Below, piece by piece: positions 1 through 8,350 of a stretch of DNA of 64,000 nt. The notes under the pieces are model-generated. The model was not told where the DNA came from. It worked only from the letters and a program-made list of their open reading frames with translations, and ran no database searches. The position numbers and the translations under genes are program-made. Where the stretch lies: assembly GCF_040359615.1 (NCBI RefSeq), contig NZ_CP132942.1:4030001-4094000 (forward strand). The letters run 5' to 3'. The first letter of the stretch is position 1, and the number at the start of each line of letters is the position of its first letter. Origin of the DNA: Tunturibacter psychrotolerans. GTDB lineage: Bacteria > Acidobacteriota > Terriglobia > Terriglobales > Acidobacteriaceae.

Positions 1-162
1 CTGCAGATGCTTCGAAACGGCGGCCAGCGACATGTTGTACGGCTCTGCAATCTGCCCTACCGTCCTGGCCTCCCGGCTCACGTCCCGCAGAATCGCGCGA
101 CGAGTAGCGTCCGACAGAGCATGAAACACGGAATCCAAAGAAGCAACCGACAATTCAACCAT
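1..162 (-). CDS. ArsR-family transcriptional regulator, N-terminal part
   Basis: The first 54 codons of a winged-helix repressor are present; the gene runs off the left edge. The peptide starts MVELSVASLDSVFHALSDAT and continues with RRAILRDVS, a Q-I-A segment and SLAAVSKHL, which is the typical helix-turn-helix of ArsR proteins of the subgroup without metal-binding Cys near the N-terminus. Such regulators often sit upstream of an SRPBCC or YciI gene, but that part is not visible. The ATG at 162 is preceded by an AT-rich region with an inverted repeat that could be its own operator. Family assignment rests on the recognition helix only. Confidence 0.8.
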   Translation of the reverse strand, partial: MVELSVASLDSVFHALSDATRRAILRDVSREARTVGQIAEPYNMSLAAVSKHLQ

Positions 163-164
163 GC

Positions 165-200
165 GGTTGAATATAGTCCAAATTTAAAAACTATTCAACC
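165..200. promoter_or_regulatory. Inverted repeat upstream of the arsR-like gene, candidate operator
   Basis: GGTTGAATATAGT and ACTATTCAACC form two near-perfect inverted arms around an AT-rich spacer (TCCAAATTTAAAA). It lies directly upstream of the minus-strand ArsR-like start codon, in the most AT-rich stretch of this end of the window. ArsR dimers bind such dyads, so autoregulation is the likely role; this is inference. Confidence 0.5.
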
Positions 201-283
201 AAATAATTAAATAGTTTTATGCCAAGACGAAATCCTCTCCTGTTCACCTCGGCCAGGCCCAAACGTCCTAAACTGGAAACACA

Positions 284-994
284 ATGATTGCAAAGCTCCC
301 CTCGATCACCCTTCTGGCCGCTCTAACCACCGTCGCCACCGCCCAAACCACACCAAAAGCAACCACGACGACCCCGCACCACACCACTGCCATTGCAAAA
401 CCCGCAACCACACCCCCAAACATCCCCAAAGTAGTCGGCATTCCCAAGCCTCTCTTCACACTGAGGTATATCGACTCCAAAATCGGTACCGGAGCCCCGG
501 CCGAAGAGCGCAAGTACTACACCGTCCACTACACCGGCTGGCTCACCAATGGCACCAAGTTTGACTCCTCCTTCGATCACCCCGGCGGCGAGCCCATCAC
601 CTTCCCCTATGGCGCACACCGCGTCATCATAGGCTGGGACACTGGGTTCCAGGGCATGCACGTCGGTGGAAAGCGCCGCCTCTTCGTCCCCTACCAGCTA
701 GCCTACGGCGAGTCTGGCCGCCCCCCCGTCATTCCGGCCAAAGCCGATCTCATCTTCGACGTCGAACTAGTCTCCATGTCCGACACCCCGCCCCAGCCAA
801 AGACACCTCCCGCGCCACCAACCGCGCCCGAATCGCCTCAAAAGACCGCTCCGACTACCCAGACGACTCCGACTACTCCAACAACTCAAACCGCACCAAC
901 GACTCAAACATCCCCAACCACGCCCACTGCTCCAAGTACTCCAACGACACCAACCACTCCAACCAACAACCCGCCGCACCCTGAGACCCTATAG
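284..994 (+). CDS. Secreted FKBP-type peptidyl-prolyl cis-trans isomerase
   Basis: A 236-residue protein with a hydrophobic signal sequence ending near residue 20 (TTVATAQ), a Thr/Pro-rich linker, then an FKBP domain at roughly residues 60-168. Typical FKBP segments are visible: YYTVHYTGWL, GTKFDSSFD, VIIGWDTGFQGM, GGKRRLFVP, LAYGESG and a closing LIFDVELVS. The last 65 residues are low-complexity Pro/Thr repeats (TTP, TAP, TPT), probably an extended periplasmic or cell-wall spacer. It should catalyse prolyl isomerisation of exported proteins. The ABC exporter gene follows 34 bp later on the same strand, so cotranscription is possible, without an obvious functional link. Confidence 0.9.
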   Translation: MIAKLPSITLLAALTTVATAQTTPKATTTTPHHTTAIAKPATTPPNIPKVVGIPKPLFTLRYIDSKIGTGAPAEERKYYTVHYTGWLTNGTKFDSSFDHPGGEPITFPYGAHRVIIGWDTGFQGMHVGGKRRLFVPYQLAYGESGRPPVIPAKADLIFDVELVSMSDTPPQPKTPPAPPTAPESPQKTAPTTQTTPTTPTTQTAPTTQTSPTTPTAPSTPTTPTTPTNNPPHPETL

Positions 995-1028
995 CCTCAT
1001 CAGATCCAAAGGACACTCAGAAATCAAG

Positions 1029-2795
1029 ATGCTGGAACGACTTAAACCGCTAGCCCCCTACCTCAGGCGATACCGAAAGAATCTCGCCTGGGGTGGGGTC
1101 GCCGTCATTCTCTATAACACCATCAAGGTGCTGATCCCCATCGTCATCGGCCACGCCATCGACGACATGCACCACGGCATCACCGAAGCCAAGGTCGTCC
1201 ACCACACCCTTCGCCTCCTCGTCATAGCCGTTTTGTCCGCGATCTTCCTGTACATCACCCGCCAGGTCATCATCGGAGCCTCCCGCGAGATCGAATTCGA
1301 CCTCCGCAACGACCTCTTCAGCAACCTCGAGCGCCAGGCCCCCAGTTTCTACCACACCCACCGCACTGGCGACATCATGGCGCGCACCACCAACGACCTC
1401 AACGCCGTTCGCCAGCTCCTCGGCCCCGCAATCATGTACAGCGCCAACACGATTGTCTTCACCGCAGCCGCGCTGCCCTTCATGTACCGCATCAGCCCGA
1501 AGCTCACCTTCTTCGCCTTCGTGCCTCTCCCCATCGCATCCGTGCTCGTGCAATACTTCGGCAACCGCATCCATCGCCGATTCGAGCGCATTCAGGCCAT
1601 GTTCTCCGACATCTCCGCCAAGGCCCAGGAAAACTTCTCCGGCGCCCGCCTCATCCGTGCCTTCGCCCAGGAAGAGGCCGAGATTGCCTCCTTCGAAATT
1701 GCCAACTTCGAGTACATCAAGCGCAGTCTGCATCTCGTTCGTCTCATGGCCATGCTCTGGCCCACACTCGAGTTCGTGCTCGGCCTCTCGCTGATGATCA
1801 CGCTTCTGGTCGGTGGTCACGAAGTCGTCTCCCACCACATCTCCGTTGGCCAGTTCACTTCGTTCAACGTCTATATGGTGCAACTCACCTGGCCCATGAT
1901 CGCCGTCGGCTGGGTCGTCAACCTCTTCCAGCGCGGCACCGCCTCAGTAGTCCGCATCGACGAACTCCTCAAACAACAACCCGCCATCACCGATCAGGAC
2001 GTAACACCACAACAACGCGAACGTTTCGAAAACGCCGAGGTGATCGCCGGCGAAATCGAATTCCGCAACCTGACCTTCGCCTACCCGGACGCCCCACCAG
2101 TCTTGAAGGACATCAGCCTCCGCATCCCTGCCGGATCTTCCCTCGCCATCGTTGGCCCCACAGGCTCCGGCAAATCAACACTCGTCGGCCTCATCCCCCG
2201 CCTTCACGATGCAGCTCCCGGCATGGTTCTGGTTGACGGCGAACCCATCCGCTCCTACCCACTCGCCGACATCCGCAGTCAAATCGGCTTCGTTCCGCAA
2301 GAGACCTTCCTCTTCTCCGACACCATTCACCAGAACATCGCCTTCGGCAGACCCGACGCCTCGCAAGAGCAAGTCCAGGACGCAGCCAACATCGCGCACA
2401 TCGGCACCGAAATCCTCGAGTTCCCCAGGGGCTTCGAAACCATGGTCGGCGAGCGAGGAATCACTCTCTCTGGCGGCCAGAAGCAGCGCACCGCCATCGC
2501 TCGCGCGGTCATCCGCGAACCGCGAATCCTGATCCTGGACGACGCGCTAGCCAGCGTGGACACCTACACCGAAGAGCGCATCCTGAACGGCCTTCGCCAA
2601 GGCATGGACACCCGAACCACCGTATTCATCTCTCACCGAATCTCTACCGCGCGCAACGCCGATCAGATCGCCGTTCTCGTCGCCGGCCGCATTGCCGAGC
2701 TTGGAACCCACGAGCAGCTCATCGCCCGCAACGGCTACTACACCAGCCTCTTCGAAAAGCAGCGCCTCGAAGAAGAACTCGCAGTGGCCACCTAA
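1029..2795 (+). CDS. ABC exporter half-transporter (membrane domain fused to ATPase), YheI/MsbA-like
   Basis: 588 residues: an exporter-type six-helix membrane domain (about 15-310) followed by a nucleotide-binding domain (about 340-575). Walker A GPTGSGKST lies at 376-384, the Q-loop near FVPQETFLFS at 421-430, the signature LSGGQ at 480-484 and the H-loop FISHR near 536. The residue after the Walker B aspartate, normally the catalytic Glu, is Asp here (ILILDDALASVD, D505), as in the degenerate-site subunit of heterodimeric exporters such as BmrC/YheI. No partner half-transporter lies next to it; the next gene is fliS on the other strand. The substrate cannot be read from sequence. Confidence 0.88.
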   Translation: MLERLKPLAPYLRRYRKNLAWGGVAVILYNTIKVLIPIVIGHAIDDMHHGITEAKVVHHTLRLLVIAVLSAIFLYITRQVIIGASREIEFDLRNDLFSNLERQAPSFYHTHRTGDIMARTTNDLNAVRQLLGPAIMYSANTIVFTAAALPFMYRISPKLTFFAFVPLPIASVLVQYFGNRIHRRFERIQAMFSDISAKAQENFSGARLIRAFAQEEAEIASFEIANFEYIKRSLHLVRLMAMLWPTLEFVLGLSLMITLLVGGHEVVSHHISVGQFTSFNVYMVQLTWPMIAVGWVVNLFQRGTASVVRIDELLKQQPAITDQDVTPQQRERFENAEVIAGEIEFRNLTFAYPDAPPVLKDISLRIPAGSSLAIVGPTGSGKSTLVGLIPRLHDAAPGMVLVDGEPIRSYPLADIRSQIGFVPQETFLFSDTIHQNIAFGRPDASQEQVQDAANIAHIGTEILEFPRGFETMVGERGITLSGGQKQRTAIARAVIREPRILILDDALASVDTYTEERILNGLRQGMDTRTTVFISHRISTARNADQIAVLVAGRIAELGTHEQLIARNGYYTSLFEKQRLEEELAVAT

Positions 2796-2870
2796 GCAGT
2801 CAGCGAATCAGCTAACTAGCATGTCAGCATGTTGGCAAACACGATTCGTCTGCTCGTCAGGCTTATCGCT

Positions 2871-2926
2871 GACCTGCTGACCTGCTGACCTGCTGACCTG
2901 CTGACCTGCTGACCTGCTGACCTGCT
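2871..2926. repeat. Seven perfect tandem copies of an 8-bp unit, GACCTGCT
   Basis: Between the 3' ends of the ABC exporter and fliS, the octamer GACCTGCT is repeated seven times without a mismatch (2871-2926). It lies in the convergent intergenic space, 8 bp before the fliS stop codon, and does not alter either protein. Perfect arrays of this kind usually vary in copy number by slippage. Confidence 0.95.
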
Positions 2927-2933
2927 AACAAGA

Positions 2934-3404
2934 CTAAGCCGACCAACTCGAAGCCGCCTCACCAACAGGCGCATACACCTCAGCCTGCGGCACAAACCTC
3001 TCCTCCCGTGTCCGCAGTTCTCTCGGCAGCACCCTCCCCGCTTCAGGATCGCGTGCCACCACAACCCACGCCTCCCGAACATTCCGAACAAATCCAATCA
3101 CCTCTTCAAACTGCTCCTTAGACTCAAGGTGCGAAGCCTCCAGCGTCATCGTGAACATCGTCGCATAGAAGTCCGCCAGCGAAGCTGCGACCGGTCCACC
3201 AAGATCCGGGCGCAACCGCGCCTGAAGATAGGTCAAAATATCAATGACCTTCTTCACTGCAATCCGTCGTCCGCGAACATCTTCTTCTTCCACGCACTGC
3301 ATCGCACGGTAGAGAAAGCGAATTGCCCCATCGTAGAGCGCGATAATAAGTTCTACTCCCGTCGCGCCCGCCAAGGCCTGCTGCTGATAGCTTGTCTCAC
3401 TCAT
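2934..3404 (-). CDS. fliS: Flagellar export chaperone FliS
   Basis: 156 residues. The N-terminal half matches FliS: SYQQQALAGATGVELIIALYDG, then IRFLYRAMQ and IDILTYLQARL, ending the core helices at LADFYATMFTMTL. FliS binds the C-terminal helix of newly made flagellin in the cytoplasm, prevents premature polymerisation and delivers it to the export gate. The gene starts 9 bp downstream of the fliD stop codon, so it is the last gene of a fliC-fliD-fliS group read on the minus strand. It is longer than the usual 125-135 residues because of a C-terminal extension (about 110-156) with no recognisable domain. Confidence 0.92.
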   Translation of the reverse strand: MSETSYQQQALAGATGVELIIALYDGAIRFLYRAMQCVEEEDVRGRRIAVKKVIDILTYLQARLRPDLGGPVAASLADFYATMFTMTLEASHLESKEQFEEVIGFVRNVREAWVVVARDPEAGRVLPRELRTREERFVPQAEVYAPVGEAASSWSA

Positions 3405-3413
3405 TGCTTGTCC

Positions 3414-4784
3414 CTATTCTTGTTGGTTTGGGTTAAAGCCCGTGATCGAATCGAAGATGGAGTTGACCTCGTCCAACTGGCTTGGAATAGACTGCAATAT
3501 CTGGTTGGCCTGGTTCAGCTCCGTGGTCAACTGGGTCTTCTGCGTTGCCAGTAAGGCATTCTCGTTGGTAATGTCGGACTTTAGCGCTGACTCCTCGCTG
3601 CTGTTCTGCTGCTGTGCTAGAAAGATCGCTCCGTCCGGCGCCTGGGTTCCAAGGTTATTGAGCGTACTCGCAAAGTTCTGCCCAAAGCTTCCCGCATTCT
3701 GGAAGAAGCCGGTCACATCCGCAAAGTTGCTATTGAGCGCGTTGTCGAGCGTATCGCTATTCAAGGTAAGCGTTCCGCTGGTGCCGCTCTCCACCTCGAT
3801 TCCAAGCTGATCCAGGCTGTTGATCGAGCCGCTGCCTTTCCCACTGAAGAGCGCTCCCGATAACGCGGTCTGGAGTTGAGAGAGCAGCGTAGTTCCTGAA
3901 AGCGGCGCAGGATTACCACTGGCATCATTCCCCGCCTGCGCGGTTAAATCATTCGCCACCTTGTTATAGGCCTGAACAAAGTTATTAACGGCCGTCTCTG
4001 CATCCGTATTGTCGTTGGTGATCTCTATCTGCACCGGCGCAGTGCCTGTGCTCTTGGCCAGCAGTTGCAGTGTGACGCCAGGAATCGCATCCGTCACCGT
4101 ATTCGAACTAACGTCGAGCGTCGCCCCATCCACCGTGATACTGCCATCGGTTCCCGCCTGGGTAGTAAAACCAAGGCTATTCCCTGAATCGCTCAGAGAA
4201 CTCGCCGACAGATCCAACTGTCCAGCCGCGCCACTGGTCGAACTGACCAGCGAGAGTCGCGAACCATTCGTGTCCGTCAGAACGGAGGCCGCAACACCTA
4301 CGCCCGCCGAATTGATCGCAGCCGCCAACTGAGAGAGTGTGTCGCCATCTGCCGATATCGGCGGTTGGCTCTTGCCATCTACCGAAATCACCACGCTTCC
4401 CGAGAGCGTATCGTTGGCATTGGCAATCGTGCCCGACACCGAGGACGATGTCGTTGCAAGCTGACCCACGAGAATTGTATGACTGCCAGCCGTAGCGGTT
4501 GTGGCAGCACTGGTAAGCGCGACGGTATTGGTGTTGGAGCTCGATCCCTCCTTCTCCGAGAAGACGCCCTCAAAGTCGGTCAACGCCTGGATACTGCTTG
4601 TCAGCGTGGAAAGATCGGTTCCCAACGAAGTAAAAACGGTGTCCTGCGCTTGCAGTGTAGTCAACTGGCTGTTCCAGGGATTTTCAATCGCCGACGACGC
4701 TGCCTGAATCTGCGCCACTGTGGATGCGACGTCAAACCCCTGCCCACTCGTCGGCGATCCGAAACTCAATCCAACTGTGCCCAT
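3414..4784 (-). CDS. fliD: Flagellar filament cap protein FliD (HAP2)
   Basis: 456 residues. The N-terminus (GLSFGSPTSGQGFDVASTV, then IENPWNSQLTTLQAQDTVFTSL) is the FliD N-terminal coiled coil, and the C-terminal part (residues 270-450) holds the second conserved domain with VNNFVQAYNKV and a closing coiled coil rich in Gln. FliD caps the growing filament and inserts flagellin. The start is fixed by a GGAGG site 5 bp upstream of the ATG. Unlike FliD of many species the first residues are MGTVGLSF. It lies between fliC and fliS in the same direction. Confidence 0.93.
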   Translation of the reverse strand: MGTVGLSFGSPTSGQGFDVASTVAQIQAASSAIENPWNSQLTTLQAQDTVFTSLGTDLSTLTSSIQALTDFEGVFSEKEGSSSNTNTVALTSAATTATAGSHTILVGQLATTSSSVSGTIANANDTLSGSVVISVDGKSQPPISADGDTLSQLAAAINSAGVGVAASVLTDTNGSRLSLVSSTSGAAGQLDLSASSLSDSGNSLGFTTQAGTDGSITVDGATLDVSSNTVTDAIPGVTLQLLAKSTGTAPVQIEITNDNTDAETAVNNFVQAYNKVANDLTAQAGNDASGNPAPLSGTTLLSQLQTALSGALFSGKGSGSINSLDQLGIEVESGTSGTLTLNSDTLDNALNSNFADVTGFFQNAGSFGQNFASTLNNLGTQAPDGAIFLAQQQNSSEESALKSDITNENALLATQKTQLTTELNQANQILQSIPSQLDEVNSIFDSITGFNPNQQE

Positions 4785-4888
4785 TTATCCTCCAGCAGTC
4801 ATTTCCTCACGGCAGAATGCAATCAAGCAGCCAATCACGTCTGCTTCTTTCTTAGAAAAAACCAATGTTTCTTTAAACGATGAAACAA

Positions 4889-4920
4889 TGGCAGCCAGGA
4901 CATCGTCATCCTGACCGCCA
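4889..4920 (-). terminator. Imperfect hairpin after fliC, possible partial terminator
   Basis: TGGCaGcCAGGA and TCCTGaCcGCCA pair around an 8-nt loop, just downstream of the fliC stop codon on the minus strand and followed there by TTGTTTC. With only a weak T-run it could attenuate rather than stop transcription, giving more fliC than fliD message. Function is inferred. Confidence 0.35.
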
Positions 4921-4937
4921 TCACCTCAACCTGAGTC

Positions 4938-5777
4938 TTACTGCAGCAGCTTCAGAATCTCCTGCTGTGTGCTGTTCGCCTGAGCAAGGGCGCTGATACC
5001 GGTCTGGTCCAACACCTGAAACTTCGCTAGGTCGCTTGTCGCCTGGCCAAAGTTCGTCGCCTGAATGGAGCTCTGTGCAGCCGACAGGTTGACGCTCTCC
5101 GTGCTGGCCACGTTCGAGGCAGCATTCAGTTGGTTGATGTTGGCACCAATCGCACCACGCTCTGCCGAAATACCGGAGATTGCGTTGGTGACATCGATCA
5201 GTGTCGTCCCAGCCAAGGCGGTGGTAGTAAGTGTGTCGGCGGCAGGAGCAAAGGTCACACCACCGATACTCGTGGTAGTAAGTGCAGTTGCAGCAGACGT
5301 GATCGTTGTGAGTCCAGCAGCCGTTCCATCGGTAAGAACGAACGACGTTCCCGCTGCCTGGTTGAAGACGCCCGTGCTGTTGAAGTTCGTCGTGCTGCCG
5401 ATGCTGCCGATCTGGGTAATGATGCTCTGAAACTCAGTATCGGCGGCAGTCGCCTGAGCGGCCGTCAATCCACCGTTCGAAGCCTCCGTCGCCAGGGTGA
5501 CCGCGCGGTCCAGCAGGCTGGTAACCTGCGACAGAGCGCCATCAGCGGTCTGCAGCAAGCCAACACCATTCTGTGCATTCTGCGCGGACTGAGTCAACGC
5601 CGCCTGATTGGCCGCGAGACCATCTACGATCGAAAGACCGGCGGCATCATCGGCGCCGCTGTTGATGCGCGAACCCGAAGACAGTTGTTCGAGAACAGTA
5701 TTTAGGCTGTTCTGGGTCGAGTTGAGACTGTTTTCTGCGTTAATCGCTGCAACGTTTGTAAGAACACCTAAGGACAT
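4938..5777 (-). CDS. fliC: Flagellin
   Basis: 279 residues, a short flagellin with the conserved N-terminal D0/D1 region (LTNVAAINAENSLNSTQNSL, then LSSGSRINSGADDAAGLSI) and C-terminal D1/D0 region (SAERGAIGANINQLNAASN to LAQANSTQQEILKLLQ). The middle, about residues 125-195, is a small Thr/Ala-rich insertion, so large D2/D3 surface domains are absent. It is exported by the flagellar type III system and polymerises into the filament. The ATG has AGGAG 9 bp upstream. A sigma-28-like promoter lies about 135 bp upstream (5912-5938), consistent with late-class flagellar expression. Confidence 0.95.
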   Translation of the reverse strand: MSLGVLTNVAAINAENSLNSTQNSLNTVLEQLSSGSRINSGADDAAGLSIVDGLAANQAALTQSAQNAQNGVGLLQTADGALSQVTSLLDRAVTLATEASNGGLTAAQATAADTEFQSIITQIGSIGSTTNFNSTGVFNQAAGTSFVLTDGTAAGLTTITSAATALTTTSIGGVTFAPAADTLTTTALAGTTLIDVTNAISGISAERGAIGANINQLNAASNVASTESVNLSAAQSSIQATNFGQATSDLAKFQVLDQTGISALAQANSTQQEILKLLQ

Positions 5778-5911
5778 GTGGAAACGCTCCTATACTGCTC
5801 GGTTTGAGTTACCGCGACGCCAGCCCCGGGTGTCCGACCGGCGAACTCACCGCTGCAAAGAGCAGTTGTGAGATCCGGTTCACCGTGCGGTAGGCTCCGC
5901 GTTCTCCCACC

Positions 5912-5938
5912 TCATCGGCGTCCCCCGCGTTGACTTTA
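5912..5938 (-). promoter_or_regulatory. Sigma-28 (FliA) promoter for flagellin
   Basis: Read on the minus strand: TAAAGTCA, 11 bases, GCCGATGA. The enterobacterial sigma-28 consensus is TAAAGTTT-N11-GCCGATAA, so both boxes match 6 of 8 positions at exact spacing. It faces fliC and implies a 5' leader of roughly 125 nt. Confidence 0.75.
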
Positions 5939-6040
5939 CGCAAATCTCATTTCGCTCCATCGTCACAGTCACCTGCCTCCTTCTTCCTATTGGCCGCAAC
6001 TTCCCTGCCGATGAAAGATCCGGGAGGAGTCCTCACACAC

Positions 6041-6319
6041 ATGATCCAACTGACACGCCTCAACGGTAGTCCTCTCGCCGTAAACTGCGACCTCATCAAA
6101 TATGCAGAAGCCGCACCCGACACCGTCCTTACCTTAATTACCGGCGAAAAGCTCATCGTCCTCGAGCCGTGCAGCGAAGTCTCGCAACTCACTCTCGAGT
6201 TCCGAGCCGCAATTCTACGCAAGGCCTGGCCCGAGGCCGCACAGGCACTTATCGCAAAGTCCGTCCACGACGCCGACCAGATCGCTCGCAATCACGACCG
6301 TAAAGCTTCGCAGGAATAG
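6041..6319 (+). CDS. flbD: Flagellar FlbD-family protein
   Basis: 92 residues from the ATG at 6041, chosen because GGGAGGAG lies 12 bp upstream and because the family begins exactly with MIQLTRLNGSPLAVNCDLIK. The next segment TPDTVLTLITGEKLIVLE-like (here APDTVLTLITGEKLIV) completes the short FlbD domain (about 1-60), after which there is a charged helical tail. FlbD proteins of this small type are found next to motA/motB or fliL in many phyla; the molecular role is not established. It precedes motA by 29 bp and is probably in its operon. Confidence 0.85.
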   Translation: MIQLTRLNGSPLAVNCDLIKYAEAAPDTVLTLITGEKLIVLEPCSEVSQLTLEFRAAILRKAWPEAAQALIAKSVHDADQIARNHDRKASQE

Positions 6320-6348
6320 CCACCCGAAACCTTCGGAAGAGGAGACCC

Positions 6349-7134
6349 ATGGACTTCGCCAGCATCGGCGGCATCGCTCTCGCCCTCATCGGCATTCTCG
6401 CCGGCATGATGGTTGAAGGCGGCAGCATCGCCCAGATCACCCAGCCCACCGCGGCCATGATCGTCATCGGCGGCACCGTCGGCGCCGTCATGCTCCAATT
6501 CCCAATGAACATCTTCCTCGCCGCCCTCAAGGCCGCGCTGAAGGTGTTCCTCCACAAGGGCTCAAACGGCGAAGCGACCCTCGCCCAGATCGTCACCTTC
6601 GCCAACAAAGCCCGCCGAAGCGGCATCGTCTCCCTCGATGCAGATCTACCTTCCGTCTCTGATCCTTTCCTTCGTCAGGCTCTCATGCTCGCCGTCGACG
6701 GCACCGAACCCGCAGAGGTCCGCAAGATCATGCAACTCGAGCTCGACAACAAATCCGAGATAGAAGAAAAAATCCCCGCTGTCTTTGAAGCCGCCGGCGG
6801 CTACTCTCCTACGGTTGGCATCATCGGCGCGGTCCTCGGACTCATCCAAGTCATGAAGAACCTCTCCAACATCGACGAGGTAGGCCGTGGCATCGCCGTC
6901 GCCTTCGTCGCCACCATCTACGGCGTCGCCATGGCCAATCTGATCTGCCTCCCCGCCGCTGGCAAGCTCAAATTCCGTCACCGTGAAGAGCAGATGATCA
7001 AGGAGATGATGCTCGAAGGAGTCATCTCCATCCTCGAAGGCATGAATCCGCGAATGATCGAAACCAAGCTCCGCACCTATCTCTTCGAGTCGCACCCTCC
7101 GAAGTCTGGGAAAGCCACTGAGGCGAGAGCATGA
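6349..7134 (+). CDS. motA: Flagellar stator subunit MotA
   Basis: 261 residues with the MotA/PomA layout: two N-terminal membrane helices (ASIGGIALALIGILAGMMV and AMIVIGGTVGAVMLQFP), a large cytoplasmic loop (about 60-150), and two C-terminal helices containing SPTVGIIGAVLGLIQVM and GIAVAFVATIYGVAMANL. The conserved prolines and the YSPTVGIIGAVLG signature are present. With MotB it forms the ion channel that drives flagellar rotation. GAGGAG precedes the ATG by 6 bp. Its stop codon overlaps the motB start (ATGA). Confidence 0.95.
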   Translation: MDFASIGGIALALIGILAGMMVEGGSIAQITQPTAAMIVIGGTVGAVMLQFPMNIFLAALKAALKVFLHKGSNGEATLAQIVTFANKARRSGIVSLDADLPSVSDPFLRQALMLAVDGTEPAEVRKIMQLELDNKSEIEEKIPAVFEAAGGYSPTVGIIGAVLGLIQVMKNLSNIDEVGRGIAVAFVATIYGVAMANLICLPAAGKLKFRHREEQMIKEMMLEGVISILEGMNPRMIETKLRTYLFESHPPKSGKATEARA

Positions 7135-7889
7135 GCAAGAAAAAACATCCCGAGCACGTCAATCACGAACGCTGGCTGGTCTCCTACGCAGACTTCATCA
7201 CTCTGCTCTTCGCCTTCTTCGTCGTCTTGTTCGCGTCCAGCCAATCGGATAAGAAGAAGCAACTTAAGCTCTCTGAAGCCATGCAGACCGCATTCACTCC
7301 TCTCGGTACCTTCGACGCCCACTCGAAGACTCCGCCGCTCACCGATATTAATACCTCAGCTATCACCAACTCAATCCCCTCGCCGATCGTGCGCCCTCTG
7401 CCCTCCGCCAGCACGGAAAGCCTGGAGGAGACCGAAGCCCGCCTGCGCAAACTCATCGACGAGCAGGTCGCCGCCGGTGGCATCCCTCCCGGCGGCATCG
7501 CCATGCGCATCACTCCCGACGGTCTCGTCATCTCCCTTCACGAAGCCGGCTTCTTCCCCTCCGGCTCAGCCGAGGTTCGTCCAGCATCGATCCCCATGAT
7601 CTCGATCCTCGCTACTACCTTGCCCGCAGGCCCTCTCCGCGTCGAAGGCCACACCGACAACGTACCCATCCACACCGCACAGTTCGCCAGCAACTGGGAG
7701 CTTTCCACCGCCCGATCCACCGCCATCGCGCGCCTGCTCCTGGAACACGGTCCAATGGACCCAGCCAATCTCGCCGCAGCAGGTTACGCGGAGTTTCATC
7801 CCGTCGCCAGCAACGCCACCGAGGACGGCCGCACCCAAAATCGCCGCGTCGACATTATCCTTTTGCGACACCCTGCAGGTTCTCAATAA
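7131..7889 (+). CDS. motB: Flagellar stator subunit MotB (OmpA-family peptidoglycan-binding)
   Basis: 252 residues. A Lys-rich cytoplasmic start, then a single membrane helix SYADFITLLFAFFVVLF whose Asp21 is the expected ion-binding carboxylate. The C-terminal OmpA-like domain (about 120-245) carries VEGHTDNVPI, NWELSTARS and GRTQNRRVDIILL, which anchor the stator to peptidoglycan. The start codon overlaps the end of motA by 4 bp, so the two are translationally coupled. Whether protons or sodium drive the motor cannot be decided from sequence by eye. Confidence 0.94.
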   Translation: MSKKKHPEHVNHERWLVSYADFITLLFAFFVVLFASSQSDKKKQLKLSEAMQTAFTPLGTFDAHSKTPPLTDINTSAITNSIPSPIVRPLPSASTESLEETEARLRKLIDEQVAAGGIPPGGIAMRITPDGLVISLHEAGFFPSGSAEVRPASIPMISILATTLPAGPLRVEGHTDNVPIHTAQFASNWELSTARSTAIARLLLEHGPMDPANLAAAGYAEFHPVASNATEDGRTQNRRVDIILLRHPAGSQ

Positions 7890-7960
7890 CCCGCTTCGAG
7901 TAGGCGACAAAAGATCGCCCTAAAAAAATATTTCAAGCGCGAAATCAAAACTGATCTCCT

Positions 7961-8350
7961 CTACCTTGGAGCTACAGCAAACGCTTCGATCTCAATGAGA
8001 AAATCCGGACGCACAAGCGCAGGAATAACGACCAGCATCGATGCCGGTCGATGATCACCCAGCCACTTGGCACGAATCGGCGGATACCGAGAGATGTCCT
8101 CGGGCCGAATCAGATACTGAGATATCTTAACCAAATGCTCAGGTCCCATAGCGGCACGTTCAAGCAACGCCAGGATATTTCTCCAGGCCTGCTCCGCCTG
8201 CCCCTCAAAGCTCTCTGGCAGATGTCCATCGCTCGTCAGACCAGGCGTGCCTGAAAGAAACAGAAGCCGGCTCGTAGAAGGAGCCTCCACGGCATCGCTA
8301 TATTTCCCAATCTGGCTCGCTACTCCGATATCGTGAATGATGTTCTTCAT
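7961..8350 (-). CDS. RidA/YjgF/YER057c/UK114 family protein
   Basis: 129 residues with the Rid fold: LLFLSGTPGLTSDG near residue 30, a central QAWRNILALLERAAMGPEHLVKI helix and the closing R-P-DFLIEIEAFAV strand. Family members hydrolyse reactive enamine/imine intermediates of amino-acid metabolism; this one belongs to a divergent subgroup, so 2-iminopropanoate deamination is not assured. It lies convergent to motB and divergent from ogt. Confidence 0.85.
   Translation of the reverse strand: MKNIIHDIGVASQIGKYSDAVEAPSTSRLLFLSGTPGLTSDGHLPESFEGQAEQAWRNILALLERAAMGPEHLVKISQYLIRPEDISRYPPIRAKWLGDHRPASMLVVIPALVRPDFLIEIEAFAVAPR

Noticed and set aside
6007..6014. GCCGATGA before flbD as a second sigma-28 promoter
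   Set aside because: The matching -35-type box at the right distance is missing.
7900..7930. GGCGA...TCGCC hairpin with A-run after motB
   Set aside because: The run is on the wrong side of the stem for a plus-strand terminator and the stem is only 5 bp.
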